Source of the DNA: DASSBR01 sp035688265
GTDB lineage: Bacteria; Pseudomonadota; Gammaproteobacteria; Natronospirales; DASSBR01
NCBI GenBank assembly: GCA_035688265.1
Contig: DASSNE010000036.1
Location: 1-28,801, forward strand
Length of the DNA stretch: 28,801 bases
Reading direction: 5' to 3'
A model generated the notes under the pieces. It was not told where the DNA came from and did not search any database. It was given only the letters and a program-made list of their open reading frames with translations. Numbering within the stretch: the stretch's first letter is position 1; each line of letters begins with the position of its first letter. Positions 1 to 7,612 of the stretch are shown piece by piece. The translations under genes and the position numbers were made by a program.

Positions 1-27
1 AGGAAGATCGTCGAATCGATCAACTGA
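1..27 (+). CDS. C-terminal tail of an unidentified gene (partial)
   Basis: Frame 1 reads R-K-I-V-E-S-I-N and then TGA at 25-27. Its position just before lpdA makes an E2 acyltransferase gene (sucB or aceF) a natural guess, but the eight visible residues do not resemble the usual E2 C-terminus, so the identity is open. Another frame stays open to a TAA at 34-36, so even the reading frame is not certain. Hairpins follow directly. Confidence 0.25.
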   Translation, partial: RKIVESIN

Positions 28-41
28 ACCTGATGTAAACG

Positions 42-101
42 GCCCCCTTTAGGGGGCGCAAGGGGCCGCGTAGCGGTCCCGTCCATGCCGCTTTGAGCGG
101 C
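42..101. repeat. Cluster of short GC-rich hairpins downstream of the first gene
   Basis: Two perfect short palindromes lie close together: GCCCCCT/AGGGGGC (42-48 and 51-57) and GCCGCT/AGCGGC (87-92 and 96-101). A third weaker fold lies between them. With the stronger hairpin at 114-132 they form a transcript-end region between the upstream gene and lpdA. I see no open reading frame here. Confidence 0.4.
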
Positions 102-113
102 TCACAATTAAAG

Positions 114-132
114 CCCCCGGCTTTGCCGGGGG
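114..132. terminator. Strong hairpin, candidate intrinsic terminator
   Basis: CCCCCGGC (114-121) pairs perfectly with GCCGGGGG (125-132) around a three-base TTT loop. On the plus strand it is followed by ATGGTTACTTACTTATAT, which is only moderately T-rich, so termination efficiency is uncertain. The layout suggests transcription of the upstream gene ends here and lpdA has its own leader (133-209). Confidence 0.45.
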
Positions 133-150
133 ATGGTTACTTACTTATAT

Positions 151-168
151 CTAGCGACTAGCAACTAT
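151..168. repeat. Half copy of a CTAG-rich intergenic repeat
   Basis: CTAGCGACTAGCAACTAT matches, with a short internal deletion, the right arm of the palindromic repeat at 23401-23424, and shares the CTAG-based vocabulary of the repeat at 12349-12378. It lies in the lpdA leader, about 40 bases before the start codon. Confidence 0.45.
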
Positions 169-209
169 CGATTCGCCTTGAACTGACCTAAAGAATCAGA
201 GGAACCCTC

Positions 210-1643
210 ATGCCTAATTCCTCCTATGACGTTGTAGTCATCGGCGGCGGTCCCGCCGGTTATGTCGCCGCCATTCGCGCCGCGCAGAACGGTCTCAAAA
301 CCGCCTGCGTCGATAACTGGAAAAATACCGACGGCAGCTACGCATTCGGCGGCACCTGCCTGAACGCCGGCTGCATCCCGTCCAAGGCGCTGCTCGAATC
401 ATCCGAAATGCTGCACAAGGCGAATCACGAATTCGCCACGCACGGCATCAAGACCGGCAAGGTCGAACTCGACCTCGCGGCGATGCAGGAGCGCAAGACC
501 AAAATCTGCAAGCAGCTCACCGGTGGTGTCAGCCAGTTGTTCAAGGGCAACGGCGTCGAAGGTATTCACGGCACCGGCAAGCTGCTGAAAAACGGCAAGG
601 TCGAAGTCACCGGTGCCGAAGACGGCAAGAAGCAGACGCTGGAAGCGAAGCACGTGATCCTTGCCGCCGGCTCGCAGCCGGTGGAACTCAAGGCTGCGCC
701 GTTCGACGGCGAATACATCATCGACTCGTGGGGCGCGCTCGACATGAAGGCCGTGCCGAAACGATTCGGTGTCATCGGTGGCGGTGTCATCGGTCTCGAA
801 CTCGGCAGCGTCTGGAAACGCCTGGGTGCCGAAGTCACGATCATCGAAGCGTTGGACGATTTCCTCGCGATTGCCGACAAGCAGATCGCCGGTGACGCAC
901 AGCGCCAGTTCAAGAAGCTCGGCCTCGACATCAAGCTCGGTGCGAAACTCACCAGCGCAAAGAAGTCCGGCAAGGTCGTCAAGGTCAAGTATGAGGACAA
1001 GGGCGGCGAACACGAGATCGAGTTCGACAAGCTGCTGGTCTCCGTCGGCCGCCGCCCGGCGACCGAGAACCTCTTCGAGGAAGGCTGCGGCATCAAGCTC
1101 GATAAACGCGGCTTCATCGAAGTCGACGACGAATGCCGCAGCGGGGTTAAAAACATCTGGGCGGTCGGCGACTGCGTGCGCGGCCCGATGCTGGCGCACA
1201 AGGGCATGGAAGAGGGCGTCATGGCTGCCGACCTGATCGCCGGCAAGGTCGCCGAGGTCAACTACGAAGTCATCCCGTCGATTGTCTACACTGCGCCGGA
1301 AATCGCCTGGGTCGGCAAGACCGAGGAGCAGCTGAAGAAAGAAGGCATCAAGTACAAGGTCGGCAGCTTCCCGTTTGCCGCCAACGGCCGCGCCAAGGCG
1401 ATGGAGGCGGCGGTCGGGCGCGTCAAGATGCTCGCCCACGCCGAGACCGACGAAATTCTCGGCGTCCACATTTGCGGCCCGATGGCGTCGGAAATGATTG
1501 CCGAAGCCGTTGTCGCAATGGAATTCCGCGGTAGCGCCGAAGACCTGCAGCGCACGATGCACGCGCATCCGACGCTGTCCGAGGCGATGCACGAAGCGTC
1601 GCTCGCGGTCGACAACCGCATGATTCACGCGCTGAATAAATAG
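210..1643 (+). CDS. lpdA: Dihydrolipoyl dehydrogenase (E3)
   Basis: E3 flavoprotein that reoxidises the dihydrolipoyl groups of pyruvate/2-oxoglutarate dehydrogenase and passes electrons to NAD+. The 477 residues match the family length (about 474). Visible features: FAD-binding GGGPAG near residues 12-17; the redox-active disulfide motif GGTCLNAGC with Cys50 and Cys55; the second Rossmann motif GGGVIGLELG for NAD+; the late FAD motif with AVGD; and the C-terminal active-site HAHPT (451-455), with catalytic His453 and Glu458. The ATG at 210 is preceded by AGAGGA six bases upstream, which fixes the start. No E1 or E2 gene is visible in the window, so which complex it serves cannot be told. Convergent with the bax-like gene. 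Confidence 0.97.
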   Translation: MPNSSYDVVVIGGGPAGYVAAIRAAQNGLKTACVDNWKNTDGSYAFGGTCLNAGCIPSKALLESSEMLHKANHEFATHGIKTGKVELDLAAMQERKTKICKQLTGGVSQLFKGNGVEGIHGTGKLLKNGKVEVTGAEDGKKQTLEAKHVILAAGSQPVELKAAPFDGEYIIDSWGALDMKAVPKRFGVIGGGVIGLELGSVWKRLGAEVTIIEALDDFLAIADKQIAGDAQRQFKKLGLDIKLGAKLTSAKKSGKVVKVKYEDKGGEHEIEFDKLLVSVGRRPATENLFEEGCGIKLDKRGFIEVDDECRSGVKNIWAVGDCVRGPMLAHKGMEEGVMAADLIAGKVAEVNYEVIPSIVYTAPEIAWVGKTEEQLKKEGIKYKVGSFPFAANGRAKAMEAAVGRVKMLAHAETDEILGVHICGPMASEMIAEAVVAMEFRGSAEDLQRTMHAHPTLSEAMHEASLAVDNRMIHALNK

Positions 1644-1652
1644 AAGAGATCT

Positions 1653-1789
1653 CCGTCATTCCTGCAGGAAGCAGGAATCCAGTTGCCACGGACGGTATGC
1701 TAAAGGCTCCCGTAGATTGAGCCTTGCATGCACTTCCGGAGTTCGCCATCCATGGCCCCTGGATTCCGGCATCCGAGCCGGAATGACGG
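1653..1789. repeat. dRS3-like inverted repeat pair between lpdA and the bax-like gene
   Basis: Two related units face each other. Left, 1653-1682, begins CCGTCATTCC and contains ATTCCTGC/GCAGGAAT with a 5-base loop. Right, 1759-1789, ends GGAATGACGG and contains ATTCCGGC/GCCGGAAT with a 6-base loop. The outer ends (CCGTCATTCC and GGAATGACGG) are inverse complements, as are the inner ATCCAG/CTGGAT ends. This is the architecture of dRS3-type repeats (ATTCC..N..GGAAT) common between genes in many Proteobacteria. About 76 bases of unrelated sequence lie between the arms. It sits at the convergent ends of two genes, where it could also act as a transcript-end structure. Confidence 0.7.
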
Positions 1790-1812
1790 ATAGTACGTTG
1801 TAGGGTACGTAA

Positions 1813-2751
1813 TTATTCTCGTGCTACCAGATGTAACGGAGCAAGTTGCAGGGATTCGCCACCCAACGCTCCGAGCCCGTTGCGCCGAATCAGTTTCTGT
1901 ACCGCATCCACGTACCGCGCCCCCCGCGCGGAATAATTCTCCAGCGCCTCGGCCAACTGCAGCGCGGTCGGCTTGTCGCCGTGCTTACGCAACAGCGCGC
2001 GCATCTTGCGCAGCCTGAGATAGGCGTGCCCGACGTCAATGTTATAGAGATAGCCGCGCACGGAGGCGCGAATATCCGGAAATATCCGTACGTAATGATT
2101 TGCGTCGTCGGGCGCACCGCGCGGCGCGAGTCCCGCTTCCGCGTCCCATGTCCAGACGCCGAACAGGTTATTGCCTTCGCGCGCGAACCGTGATGTGCCC
2201 CAGCCGCTTTCTTTCGCCGCCTGCGCGAGCACCAGCGCGGCCGGCACTACGTTCACACGTTGCAGCAGTCGTTTCTGAACCCGGGGATCGTCGAGGTCGC
2301 CGCTGATGCCGTAATGTGTCGCCAGGCGTTGCAGCGCCGCTGACCCCGAACCGGCGCCGCCGGCGGCCAGTTGCGCCTTGATGAATGCACGCTGCCGGGC
2401 GATGCGCGCATTCTCCGCCAGTACAATCGGCAGCAGCGCCTGGAAGAACACCCGCTTTTTGACCTTCGGCGTGAGCGTGTCCATGTCATTCGGAAAATGC
2501 CGCAGGGCCAGCGCAGGCACCGCGTCCGCCGGCGGCCAATCATAGTCGATGCCTCTAAACAGCGCCGCGAGCACCTGCGCATGCGCGACGTTCACCGGTT
2601 GCAGGTGCTGTCCTTCAAACAGCAGCGGGTGGGAACGGTATTCGGGAGACAATAACTTAAAGCTTAAAATCGCTGCCAGCGCCAGCGGTACGAGTGCCAG
2701 GACGACGCCCCACCATTCAAGCCGCTGACGCGGTAGCGCGACATTGCTCAT
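1813..2751 (-). CDS. Bax-like glucosaminidase-domain membrane protein
   Basis: 312 residues. A single N-terminal membrane segment (about 15-34) anchors a periplasmic region ending in a glucosaminidase (PF01832-type) domain. The signature AAKESGWGTSRFAREGNNLFG spans about 178-198, with Glu181 as the expected catalytic acid. This is the pattern of E. coli Bax (274 residues), a presumed peptidoglycan N-acetylglucosaminidase. The function is inferred from the family; the physiological substrate is not visible. The start is well supported: GGAGG lies seven bases before the ATG. It is divergent from the yfaZ-like gene across 74 bases that hold one symmetric -10 candidate (2775-2781). Confidence 0.85.
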   Translation of the reverse strand: MSNVALPRQRLEWWGVVLALVPLALAAILSFKLLSPEYRSHPLLFEGQHLQPVNVAHAQVLAALFRGIDYDWPPADAVPALALRHFPNDMDTLTPKVKKRVFFQALLPIVLAENARIARQRAFIKAQLAAGGAGSGSAALQRLATHYGISGDLDDPRVQKRLLQRVNVVPAALVLAQAAKESGWGTSRFAREGNNLFGVWTWDAEAGLAPRGAPDDANHYVRIFPDIRASVRGYLYNIDVGHAYLRLRKMRALLRKHGDKPTALQLAEALENYSARGARYVDAVQKLIRRNGLGALGGESLQLAPLHLVARE

Positions 2752-2774
2752 TCACTTACCTCCGCCCGACAAGG

Positions 2775-2781
2775 TATCATA
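2775..2781. promoter_or_regulatory. Symmetric -10 candidate (TATCATA) between the divergent bax-like and yfaZ-like genes
   Basis: TATCATA reads TATCAT on the plus strand and TATGAT on the minus strand, each 5 of 6 to the sigma-70 -10 consensus. Predicted start points would be near 2787 (plus) and 2769 (minus), giving leaders of about 39 and 18 bases. A weak plus-strand -35 (TTCACT, 2751-2756) lies 18 bases upstream. See the finding on the three TATNATA sites. Confidence 0.4.
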
Positions 2782-2825
2782 CGCGCTTGGTGACAAGTCC
2801 CTCCCTCAGGAAGTCAGGAGCGATC

Positions 2826-3449
2826 ATGAAATTTTACCGAGTAGCGCTGGGTATAGGCCTCTTCGCGGCAATGATTGGTACAGCCAGCGCCGCGAGCACG
2901 CTGGATCTGAATCTCGACGACAACTCGGCTCGCATCGCGTTCAATACGCCGATTACGCCGACCGGACTGTACGCGAATGCGGCGTTCCTGTACAACCAGG
3001 ATCGCGGCGACGTGTTCAATGCCGGCGTCCACCTGATCGGCGATGCCGGCGTCGGGCCGAATCCGCTGCACGCGGGGTTGGGCGGGCAGTTTTATTACAT
3101 CAATCCTGATTCCGGCAAGCCGTGCGGAAATCTCTGTCTTATTTCCGGCGGCAGGCCTGGCCCGTTCGCCCGCGCCAGCAGCGGCGAAGCGATCGCCATC
3201 GGCGGTTTCGTGCAGTACCAGTTGCCGCGCTACAACCGCATCGGCTTTGGCGCACACATTTATTACGCGCCGGGCATCATTTCGTTTGGCGGTCTCGACC
3301 GCATGTTGGAGTATGGCGTGCGCGCAGATTACCAGGTACTGCGCAACGCCAACGTTTATATTGGCTATCGGCAGATCAAGGCAGATTTCGGACCGGGCTT
3401 CGCGGACATGGACAGCGGTTTTCACATCGGTATGCAACTCAACTTTTAG
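2826..3449 (+). CDS. YfaZ-like outer-membrane beta-barrel protein
   Basis: 207 residues from the ATG at 2826, chosen over an upstream in-frame extension because AGGAG lies five bases before it and a clean signal peptide follows (hydrophobic core LGIGLFAAMIG, cleavage expected after TASA). The mature part has alternating aromatic/polar strands (FLYNQD, VHLIGDAG, GAHIYYAPG, ADYQVLRNANVYIGYRQI) and ends in a C-terminal phenylalanine (LNF), as typical outer-membrane barrels do. The overall pattern resembles the YfaZ family, whose function is unknown. The stop is three bases before yebC, so it is probably the first gene of the yebC-ruv transcript, an unusual partner for DNA-repair genes. Confidence 0.75.
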   Translation: MKFYRVALGIGLFAAMIGTASAASTLDLNLDDNSARIAFNTPITPTGLYANAAFLYNQDRGDVFNAGVHLIGDAGVGPNPLHAGLGGQFYYINPDSGKPCGNLCLISGGRPGPFARASSGEAIAIGGFVQYQLPRYNRIGFGAHIYYAPGIISFGGLDRMLEYGVRADYQVLRNANVYIGYRQIKADFGPGFADMDSGFHIGMQLNF

Positions 3450-3452
3450 CTT

Positions 3453-4196
3453 ATGGCCGGACACAGCAAGTGGGCGAACATCCAGCACCGCAAGAACGCG
3501 CAGGACGCGAAGCGCGGTAAGCTGTTCACGCGCCTGATTCGTGAAATCACCACCGCGGCGCGCATGGGCGACGCGGATCCCGCCACCAATCCGCGGCTGC
3601 GTCTTGCGGTCGACAAGGCGCTCGCGGCGAATATGCCGAAGGACACGGTCGAGCGCGCGATCAAGCGCGGCGGCGGCGAACTGGAAGGCCAGGCCTACGA
3701 GGAAATCCGCTATGAAGGCTATGCGCCGGGCGGCGTCGCGGTGATGGTCGATTGCCTGAGCGACAACCGCAACCGTACCGCCGCGGAAGTTCGCCATGCG
3801 TTTTCCAAGCACGGCGGCAATCTCGGTGCCGACGGCTCGGTCTCCTACCTGTTCAACGCGGCCGGCGTCCTGAGCTATCCGCCCGGTACCGGCGAGGACA
3901 AGCTGATGGAAGCCGCGCTGGAGGCAGGCGCCGAGGATATCGTCAACAACGAGGACGGCTCGATTGATGTGCTGACCGATCCGAACGATTTTCACGCGGT
4001 GCGCGACAAACTGACGGAGCAGGGGCTCGCACCGGCGGATGCCGAGGTGACGATGCGGCCGTCAACGACTGTCGATCTCGATGTCGAGACGGGCGAAAGC
4101 GTGCTCAAGTTGCTCGATGTCCTGGAAAATCTCGACGATGTGCAGACGGTGTACTCGAACGCGGACTTCCCGGAGGAAGTGTTTGCGGAGGCGTAG
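3453..4196 (+). CDS. yebC: YebC/PmpR family translation or transcription factor
   Basis: 247 residues, the family's usual length. The N-terminus MAGHSKWANIQHRK is the hallmark of the family, followed by KRGKLFTRLIREI and, later, VMVDCLSDNRNRT. YebC proteins were long annotated as transcriptional regulators; more recent work ties members to ribosome function at difficult peptide motifs. Which applies here cannot be read from sequence. Directly upstream of ruvC, the standard gammaproteobacterial position. No Shine-Dalgarno sequence precedes the ATG, which follows the upstream stop by three bases, so reinitiation or coupling is likely. Confidence 0.95.
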   Translation: MAGHSKWANIQHRKNAQDAKRGKLFTRLIREITTAARMGDADPATNPRLRLAVDKALAANMPKDTVERAIKRGGGELEGQAYEEIRYEGYAPGGVAVMVDCLSDNRNRTAAEVRHAFSKHGGNLGADGSVSYLFNAAGVLSYPPGTGEDKLMEAALEAGAEDIVNNEDGSIDVLTDPNDFHAVRDKLTEQGLAPADAEVTMRPSTTVDLDVETGESVLKLLDVLENLDDVQTVYSNADFPEEVFAEA

Positions 4197-4214
4197 CGCG
4201 GCAGGAGGCGCAGG

Positions 4215-4739
4215 GTGACCCGGATACTGGGCATCGATCCGGGTTCGATCGTCACCGGCTATGGCGTCATCGATATCGCCGCCCGTGGCGAAAGCGCCGT
4301 AGACTGGGGTTGTATTCACGCGCAGGCCGACGACTGGCCGACGCGGCTCAAGATCATTTACGACGGCATCGGGGCCGTGGTTGCCGAACACCAACCGGAC
4401 GAGGTCGCCATCGAGAGCGCGTTCATGCACCGTAACGCGGCGAGCGCACTGAAACTTGGCCAGGCTCGCGCCGCCGCATTGTGTGCAGTGTTCGGAGTCG
4501 CGGGTGGCGTGGCAGAATATGCGCCGCGCGCGGTCAAGCTTGCCGTCGTGGGGACGGGCGCCGCTTCGAAAGAACAGGTCCAGCATATGATCAAGGCCCT
4601 GCTCAAACTGGATTCCGCGCCACCGAGCGATGCCGCGGATGCGCTCGCCGTGGCATTGTGCCATTCGCACGGCCGTCAGACGCGTACGTTGCTTGTGGCC
4701 GCAGGTATGCGGCGCGGTGGCCGGAGGCGGCGGCGATGA
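4215..4739 (+). CDS. ruvC: Holliday junction resolvase RuvC
   Basis: 174 residues, matching the family. RuvC is a dimeric endonuclease that cuts Holliday junctions symmetrically after RuvAB branch migration. The four acidic metal ligands are visible: Asp8 (GIDPG), Glu67 (VAIESAF), Asp139 and Asp142 (SDAADALA). The start is GTG at 4215, with AGGAGG six bases upstream; no ATG fits. The stop overlaps the ruvA ATG (ATGA). The C-terminal tail (GGRRRRR) is strikingly arginine-rich and could add DNA contacts, but it also reflects the overlap with the GC-rich ruvA ribosome binding region. Confidence 0.96.
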   Translation: MTRILGIDPGSIVTGYGVIDIAARGESAVDWGCIHAQADDWPTRLKIIYDGIGAVVAEHQPDEVAIESAFMHRNAASALKLGQARAAALCAVFGVAGGVAEYAPRAVKLAVVGTGAASKEQVQHMIKALLKLDSAPPSDAADALAVALCHSHGRQTRTLLVAAGMRRGGRRRRR

Positions 4740-5326
4740 TCGGCCGGCTCAAGGGCACGCTCGCCGAAAAGCAGCCGCCGCGCCTGCTGCTCGACGTCAA
4801 CGGCGTCGGCTATGAAGTCGAAGCGCCGATGTCCACCTTTTACAGCCTGCCGAAGCCCGGCGAACCGCTCACGCTGTTGACGCATCTCGCGGTGCGCGAG
4901 GATGCGCACGTGCTGTATGGCTTCGCGACGGCCGCCGAACGCGACCTGTTCCGCAGCCTGATTCGCGTCAGCGGCATCGGCCCCAAGCTTGCGCTCACCA
5001 TTCTGTCCGGCATCAGCGTCGAGGCGTTCCAGCGCTGTGTTGAGGCGCGCGACAGCGCCGCGCTCACGCGCCTGCCCGGCGTCGGCAAGAAGACCGCCGA
5101 GCGGCTGGTCATGGAAATGCGCGACAAACTCGCCGCCGACGCACCTGCCGGACTGCCTGCCGGCGCCATCGCCACGGCGCGGCCGGCCGACGAAGCCCAG
5201 GGCGCCCTGATTGCGCTCGGCTACAAGCCCGCCGAAGCCGCCAGAATGGTTCGCGACGTGGACGGGGACAATCTGGCCGCCGAAGATATCATCCGCCTGG
5301 CGCTGAAGAACTCGGTGCGGGCATGA
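4736..5326 (+). CDS. ruvA: Holliday junction branch migration protein RuvA
   Basis: 196 residues (E. coli 203). RuvA tetramers hold the four-way junction and load RuvB rings. Domain I begins MIGRLKGTLAEK. Domain II carries two helix-hairpin-helix motifs: LIRVSGIGPKLALTIL (about 75-90) and LTRLPGVGKKTAERLV (about 110-125). After a flexible Ala/Pro linker, domain III (about 152-192, ALIALGYKPAEA) is the RuvB-binding part. The ATG at 4736 overlaps the ruvC stop by four bases and has GGAGG eight bases upstream. An in-frame open region extends further upstream but lies inside ruvC and was not used. Confidence 0.96.
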   Translation: MIGRLKGTLAEKQPPRLLLDVNGVGYEVEAPMSTFYSLPKPGEPLTLLTHLAVREDAHVLYGFATAAERDLFRSLIRVSGIGPKLALTILSGISVEAFQRCVEARDSAALTRLPGVGKKTAERLVMEMRDKLAADAPAGLPAGAIATARPADEAQGALIALGYKPAEAARMVRDVDGDNLAAEDIIRLALKNSVRA

Positions 5327-6363
5327 CTGAAACCCCCGACCGCCTGATCGACGCCGAGGCTCGCAAAGACGACGACAAGTTCGATCGCGCGATTCGCCCC
5401 CGCACGCTCGCGGACTACCACGGCCAGCCGCCGGTACGCGAGCAGATGGAAATCTTCGTCAGCGCGGCGCGCAACCGCGGCGAAGCGCTCGACCACACGC
5501 TGATCTTCGGCCCGCCGGGACTCGGCAAGACCACGCTCGCGCACATCGTCGCCAACGAAATGGGAGTCAACCTGCGCCAGACGTCGGGTCCGGTGTTGGA
5601 GCGGCCGGGGGATCTCGCCGCGCTGCTCACCAATCTCGAGCCGCGCGATGTGTTGTTCGTCGACGAGATCCACCGCCTGGGCGCAGTGGTCGAAGAAGTC
5701 CTGTACCCGGCGATGGAGGACTACCAGCTCGATATCATGATCGGCGAAGGCCCCGCGGCACGCTCGATCAAGCTCGACCTGCCGCCGTTCACGCTCATCG
5801 GCGCGACCACACGCGCGGGTCTGCTGACTTCGCCGCTGCGCGACCGCTTCGGCATCGTTCAGCGCCTCGAGTTCTATAATACCGACGACCTGGCGGGGAT
5901 CGTGCGCCGATCGGCCGGCATCCTCGCCCTCACCATCGATGCCGGCGGGGCGCGCGAGATCGCGGCGCGCTCGCGCGGTACGCCCCGTATCGCCAACCGG
6001 CTGTTGCGCCGGGTACGCGACTACGCCGAAGTCCGCGCCGACGGCAACATCACCGCGGAGGTCGCGCGGGCCGCGATGGACATGCTCGACGTCGACATCA
6101 ACGGCTTCGACGTGATGGACCGCAAGATGCTGCTGGCGGTTATCGAGAAATTCGATGGCGGCCCGGTGGGCGTCGACAGCGTTGCCGCCTCAATCGGCGA
6201 AGAACGCGGCACGATCGAGGACGTTATCGAACCGTACCTGATCCAACAGGGCTTTCTGAAGCGCACCGCGCGTGGGCGTGTGGCAACGCGGAATGCCTAC
6301 CTTCATTTCGGGTTGAAGGCCCCGACGGGCAATCAGGCGCCGGACCTTTTTGACGGCGGGTAA
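5323..6363 (+). CDS. ruvB: Holliday junction branch migration ATPase RuvB
   Basis: 346 residues (E. coli 336). Hexameric AAA+ motor that drives branch migration with RuvA. Visible motifs: Walker A GPPGLGKTT (63-71), Walker B with FVDEIHRL (112-119), sensor region IGATTRAGLLTSPLRDRFG (159-177), and the C-terminal winged-helix domain ending in RVATRNAYLHFGL. The ATG overlaps the ruvA stop (ATGA), completing the yebC-ruvCAB operon. About 150 bases of repeat-rich DNA follow before ybgC. Confidence 0.98.
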   Translation: MTETPDRLIDAEARKDDDKFDRAIRPRTLADYHGQPPVREQMEIFVSAARNRGEALDHTLIFGPPGLGKTTLAHIVANEMGVNLRQTSGPVLERPGDLAALLTNLEPRDVLFVDEIHRLGAVVEEVLYPAMEDYQLDIMIGEGPAARSIKLDLPPFTLIGATTRAGLLTSPLRDRFGIVQRLEFYNTDDLAGIVRRSAGILALTIDAGGAREIAARSRGTPRIANRLLRRVRDYAEVRADGNITAEVARAAMDMLDVDINGFDVMDRKMLLAVIEKFDGGPVGVDSVAASIGEERGTIEDVIEPYLIQQGFLKRTARGRVATRNAYLHFGLKAPTGNQAPDLFDGG

Positions 6364-6439
6364 GGGGTCAGAGGTGAGAGGTCAGTGGCAAGAAGTTCTT
6401 CATCCGCTTACCGCTAACCGCTTACCTCTCACCAACCCC
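6364..6439. repeat. Imperfect palindromic intergenic repeat after ruvB
   Basis: GGTGAGAGGT (6373-6382) is perfectly complementary to ACCTCTCACC (6424-6433), and flanking GGGG (6364-6367) to CCCC (6436-6439). The inside is a degenerate run of CGCTTACCGCTAACC-type units. The remaining 6440-6513 holds the ybgC leader and nothing else recognisable. The element may end the ruv transcript, but it has no T-tract. Confidence 0.55.
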
Positions 6440-6513
6440 AAGGGTTTCCCCGAGAACGTGAGCTTCATCACAGTGCAGGTAATGTAACTTCGAGCATTTT
6501 CAGGAATAATTGC

Positions 6514-6915
6514 GTGGCGATGGAATTTAGTTGGCCCGTACGCATCTACTACGAGGATACGGATGCGGGTGGCGTGGTGTACTACGCCAACTATTTCAAA
6601 TTTATGGAGCGGGCGCGCACCGAGTGGTTGCGCAGTCTGGGCTTCGATCAACGGGAGCTGGCCGACGGGCTCCGCCTGGCGTTCGTGGTCACGGAGGCGC
6701 ACGCGCAGTACGTCCGGCCGGCGCGCCTCAACGATGCGCTGACGGTGGGCGTGGATGTGGCAGCCGTGCGTGGAGCGCGCATCCGGTTCCGCCAGGAGAT
6801 TCGCCGCGAGGACGAACTGTTGTGTGCCGGCGAAATCGGCGCGGCCTGTATCGATCTCGATTCGTTTCGTCCCCGGCTGATTCCCGACGGCATCCGCGCG
6901 CAGATAGAACATTAG
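6514..6915 (+). CDS. ybgC: Tol-Pal-associated acyl-CoA thioesterase YbgC
   Basis: 133 residues, hotdog-fold 4HBT family, the cytoplasmic thioesterase encoded at the head of tol-pal operons and linked to phospholipid metabolism. The active-site stretch is YYEDTDAGGVVYYANY (12-27), with Asp17 as the expected catalytic residue. E. coli has His after VVY (VVYHAS), whereas here it is Tyr24. The GTG at 6514 is preferred over the in-frame ATG at 6520 because AGGA (6502-6505) is eight bases from the GTG but fourteen from the ATG. First gene of the seven-gene tol-pal unit; tolQ starts ten bases after its stop. Confidence 0.94.
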   Translation: MAMEFSWPVRIYYEDTDAGGVVYYANYFKFMERARTEWLRSLGFDQRELADGLRLAFVVTEAHAQYVRPARLNDALTVGVDVAAVRGARIRFRQEIRREDELLCAGEIGAACIDLDSFRPRLIPDGIRAQIEH

Positions 6916-6925
6916 GTATTGATAG

Positions 6926-7612
6926 ATGACGACTGATTTTTCCGTATGGCAGCTTGTGGCCGAGGCCAGCATCGTGGTGCAGTGCATCCTCGGGCTGCTG
7001 CTCGCGGCGTCGATCACATCGTGGGCGATCATTTTCCGCAAGCGCCGGGTGCTGGCCAAGGCCCAGGCGGCGGCGGATGCATTTGAGAAGCGCTTCTGGT
7101 CCGGCGGCGACCTGTCGGCGATTTACCGCGAGATCAGCGCGCACGGCGACGATGAGAAGCCGGGCATGGAAACGGTATTCGAAGCCGGTTTCCGTGAGTT
7201 CAGCCGGCTGCGCAAGCAGGATGCGGACACCAGTTCCGTGCTGGAGGGCGCGCGCCGTGCGATGCGCGTCTCGCAGGTGCGCGAAGTCGACCGGCTCGAG
7301 GAAAACCTCGCGTTCCTCGCCACCGTCGGCTCGACCAGCCCCTACGTCGGCCTGTTCGGCACCGTCTGGGGCATCATGAGCGCGTTCCAGGCGCTTGGCA
7401 ATGTGCATGCGGCGACGATCGCGATGGTCGCGCCGGGCATTTCCGAGGCGCTGATCGCCACCGCGATGGGCCTGATCGCGGCGATCCCGGCGGTGGTGGC
7501 TTACAACCGTTTCTCCAACCAGGTCGGGCGCCTCGAAACCCGCTTCGACACCTTTGTCGACGAGTTCTCCTCGATTCTGCAGCGGCACGTCCCGGCCCGC
7601 AGCGCGGCATGA
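6926..7612 (+). CDS. tolQ: Tol-Pal proton channel subunit TolQ
   Basis: 228 residues (E. coli 230). Inner-membrane MotA/ExbB-family protein that with TolR uses the proton-motive force to energise TolA during outer-membrane constriction. Three membrane segments are visible at about 14-36, 128-155 (with SPYVGLFGTVWGIM) and 168-195 (ISEALIATAMGLIAAIPAV), separated by the large cytoplasmic loop. The last four bases overlap the tolR start. Confidence 0.97.
   Translation: MTTDFSVWQLVAEASIVVQCILGLLLAASITSWAIIFRKRRVLAKAQAAADAFEKRFWSGGDLSAIYREISAHGDDEKPGMETVFEAGFREFSRLRKQDADTSSVLEGARRAMRVSQVREVDRLEENLAFLATVGSTSPYVGLFGTVWGIMSAFQALGNVHAATIAMVAPGISEALIATAMGLIAAIPAVVAYNRFSNQVGRLETRFDTFVDEFSSILQRHVPARSAA

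Noticed and set aside
2814..3995. Long open frame (393 codons) antisense to the yfaZ-like gene and yebC
   Set aside because: Spans two clear genes and their junction; the composition is that of a mirror frame and no ribosome binding site or motif is visible. Frames at 399-1628, 17246-18217 and 20955-22268 were rejected for the same reason.
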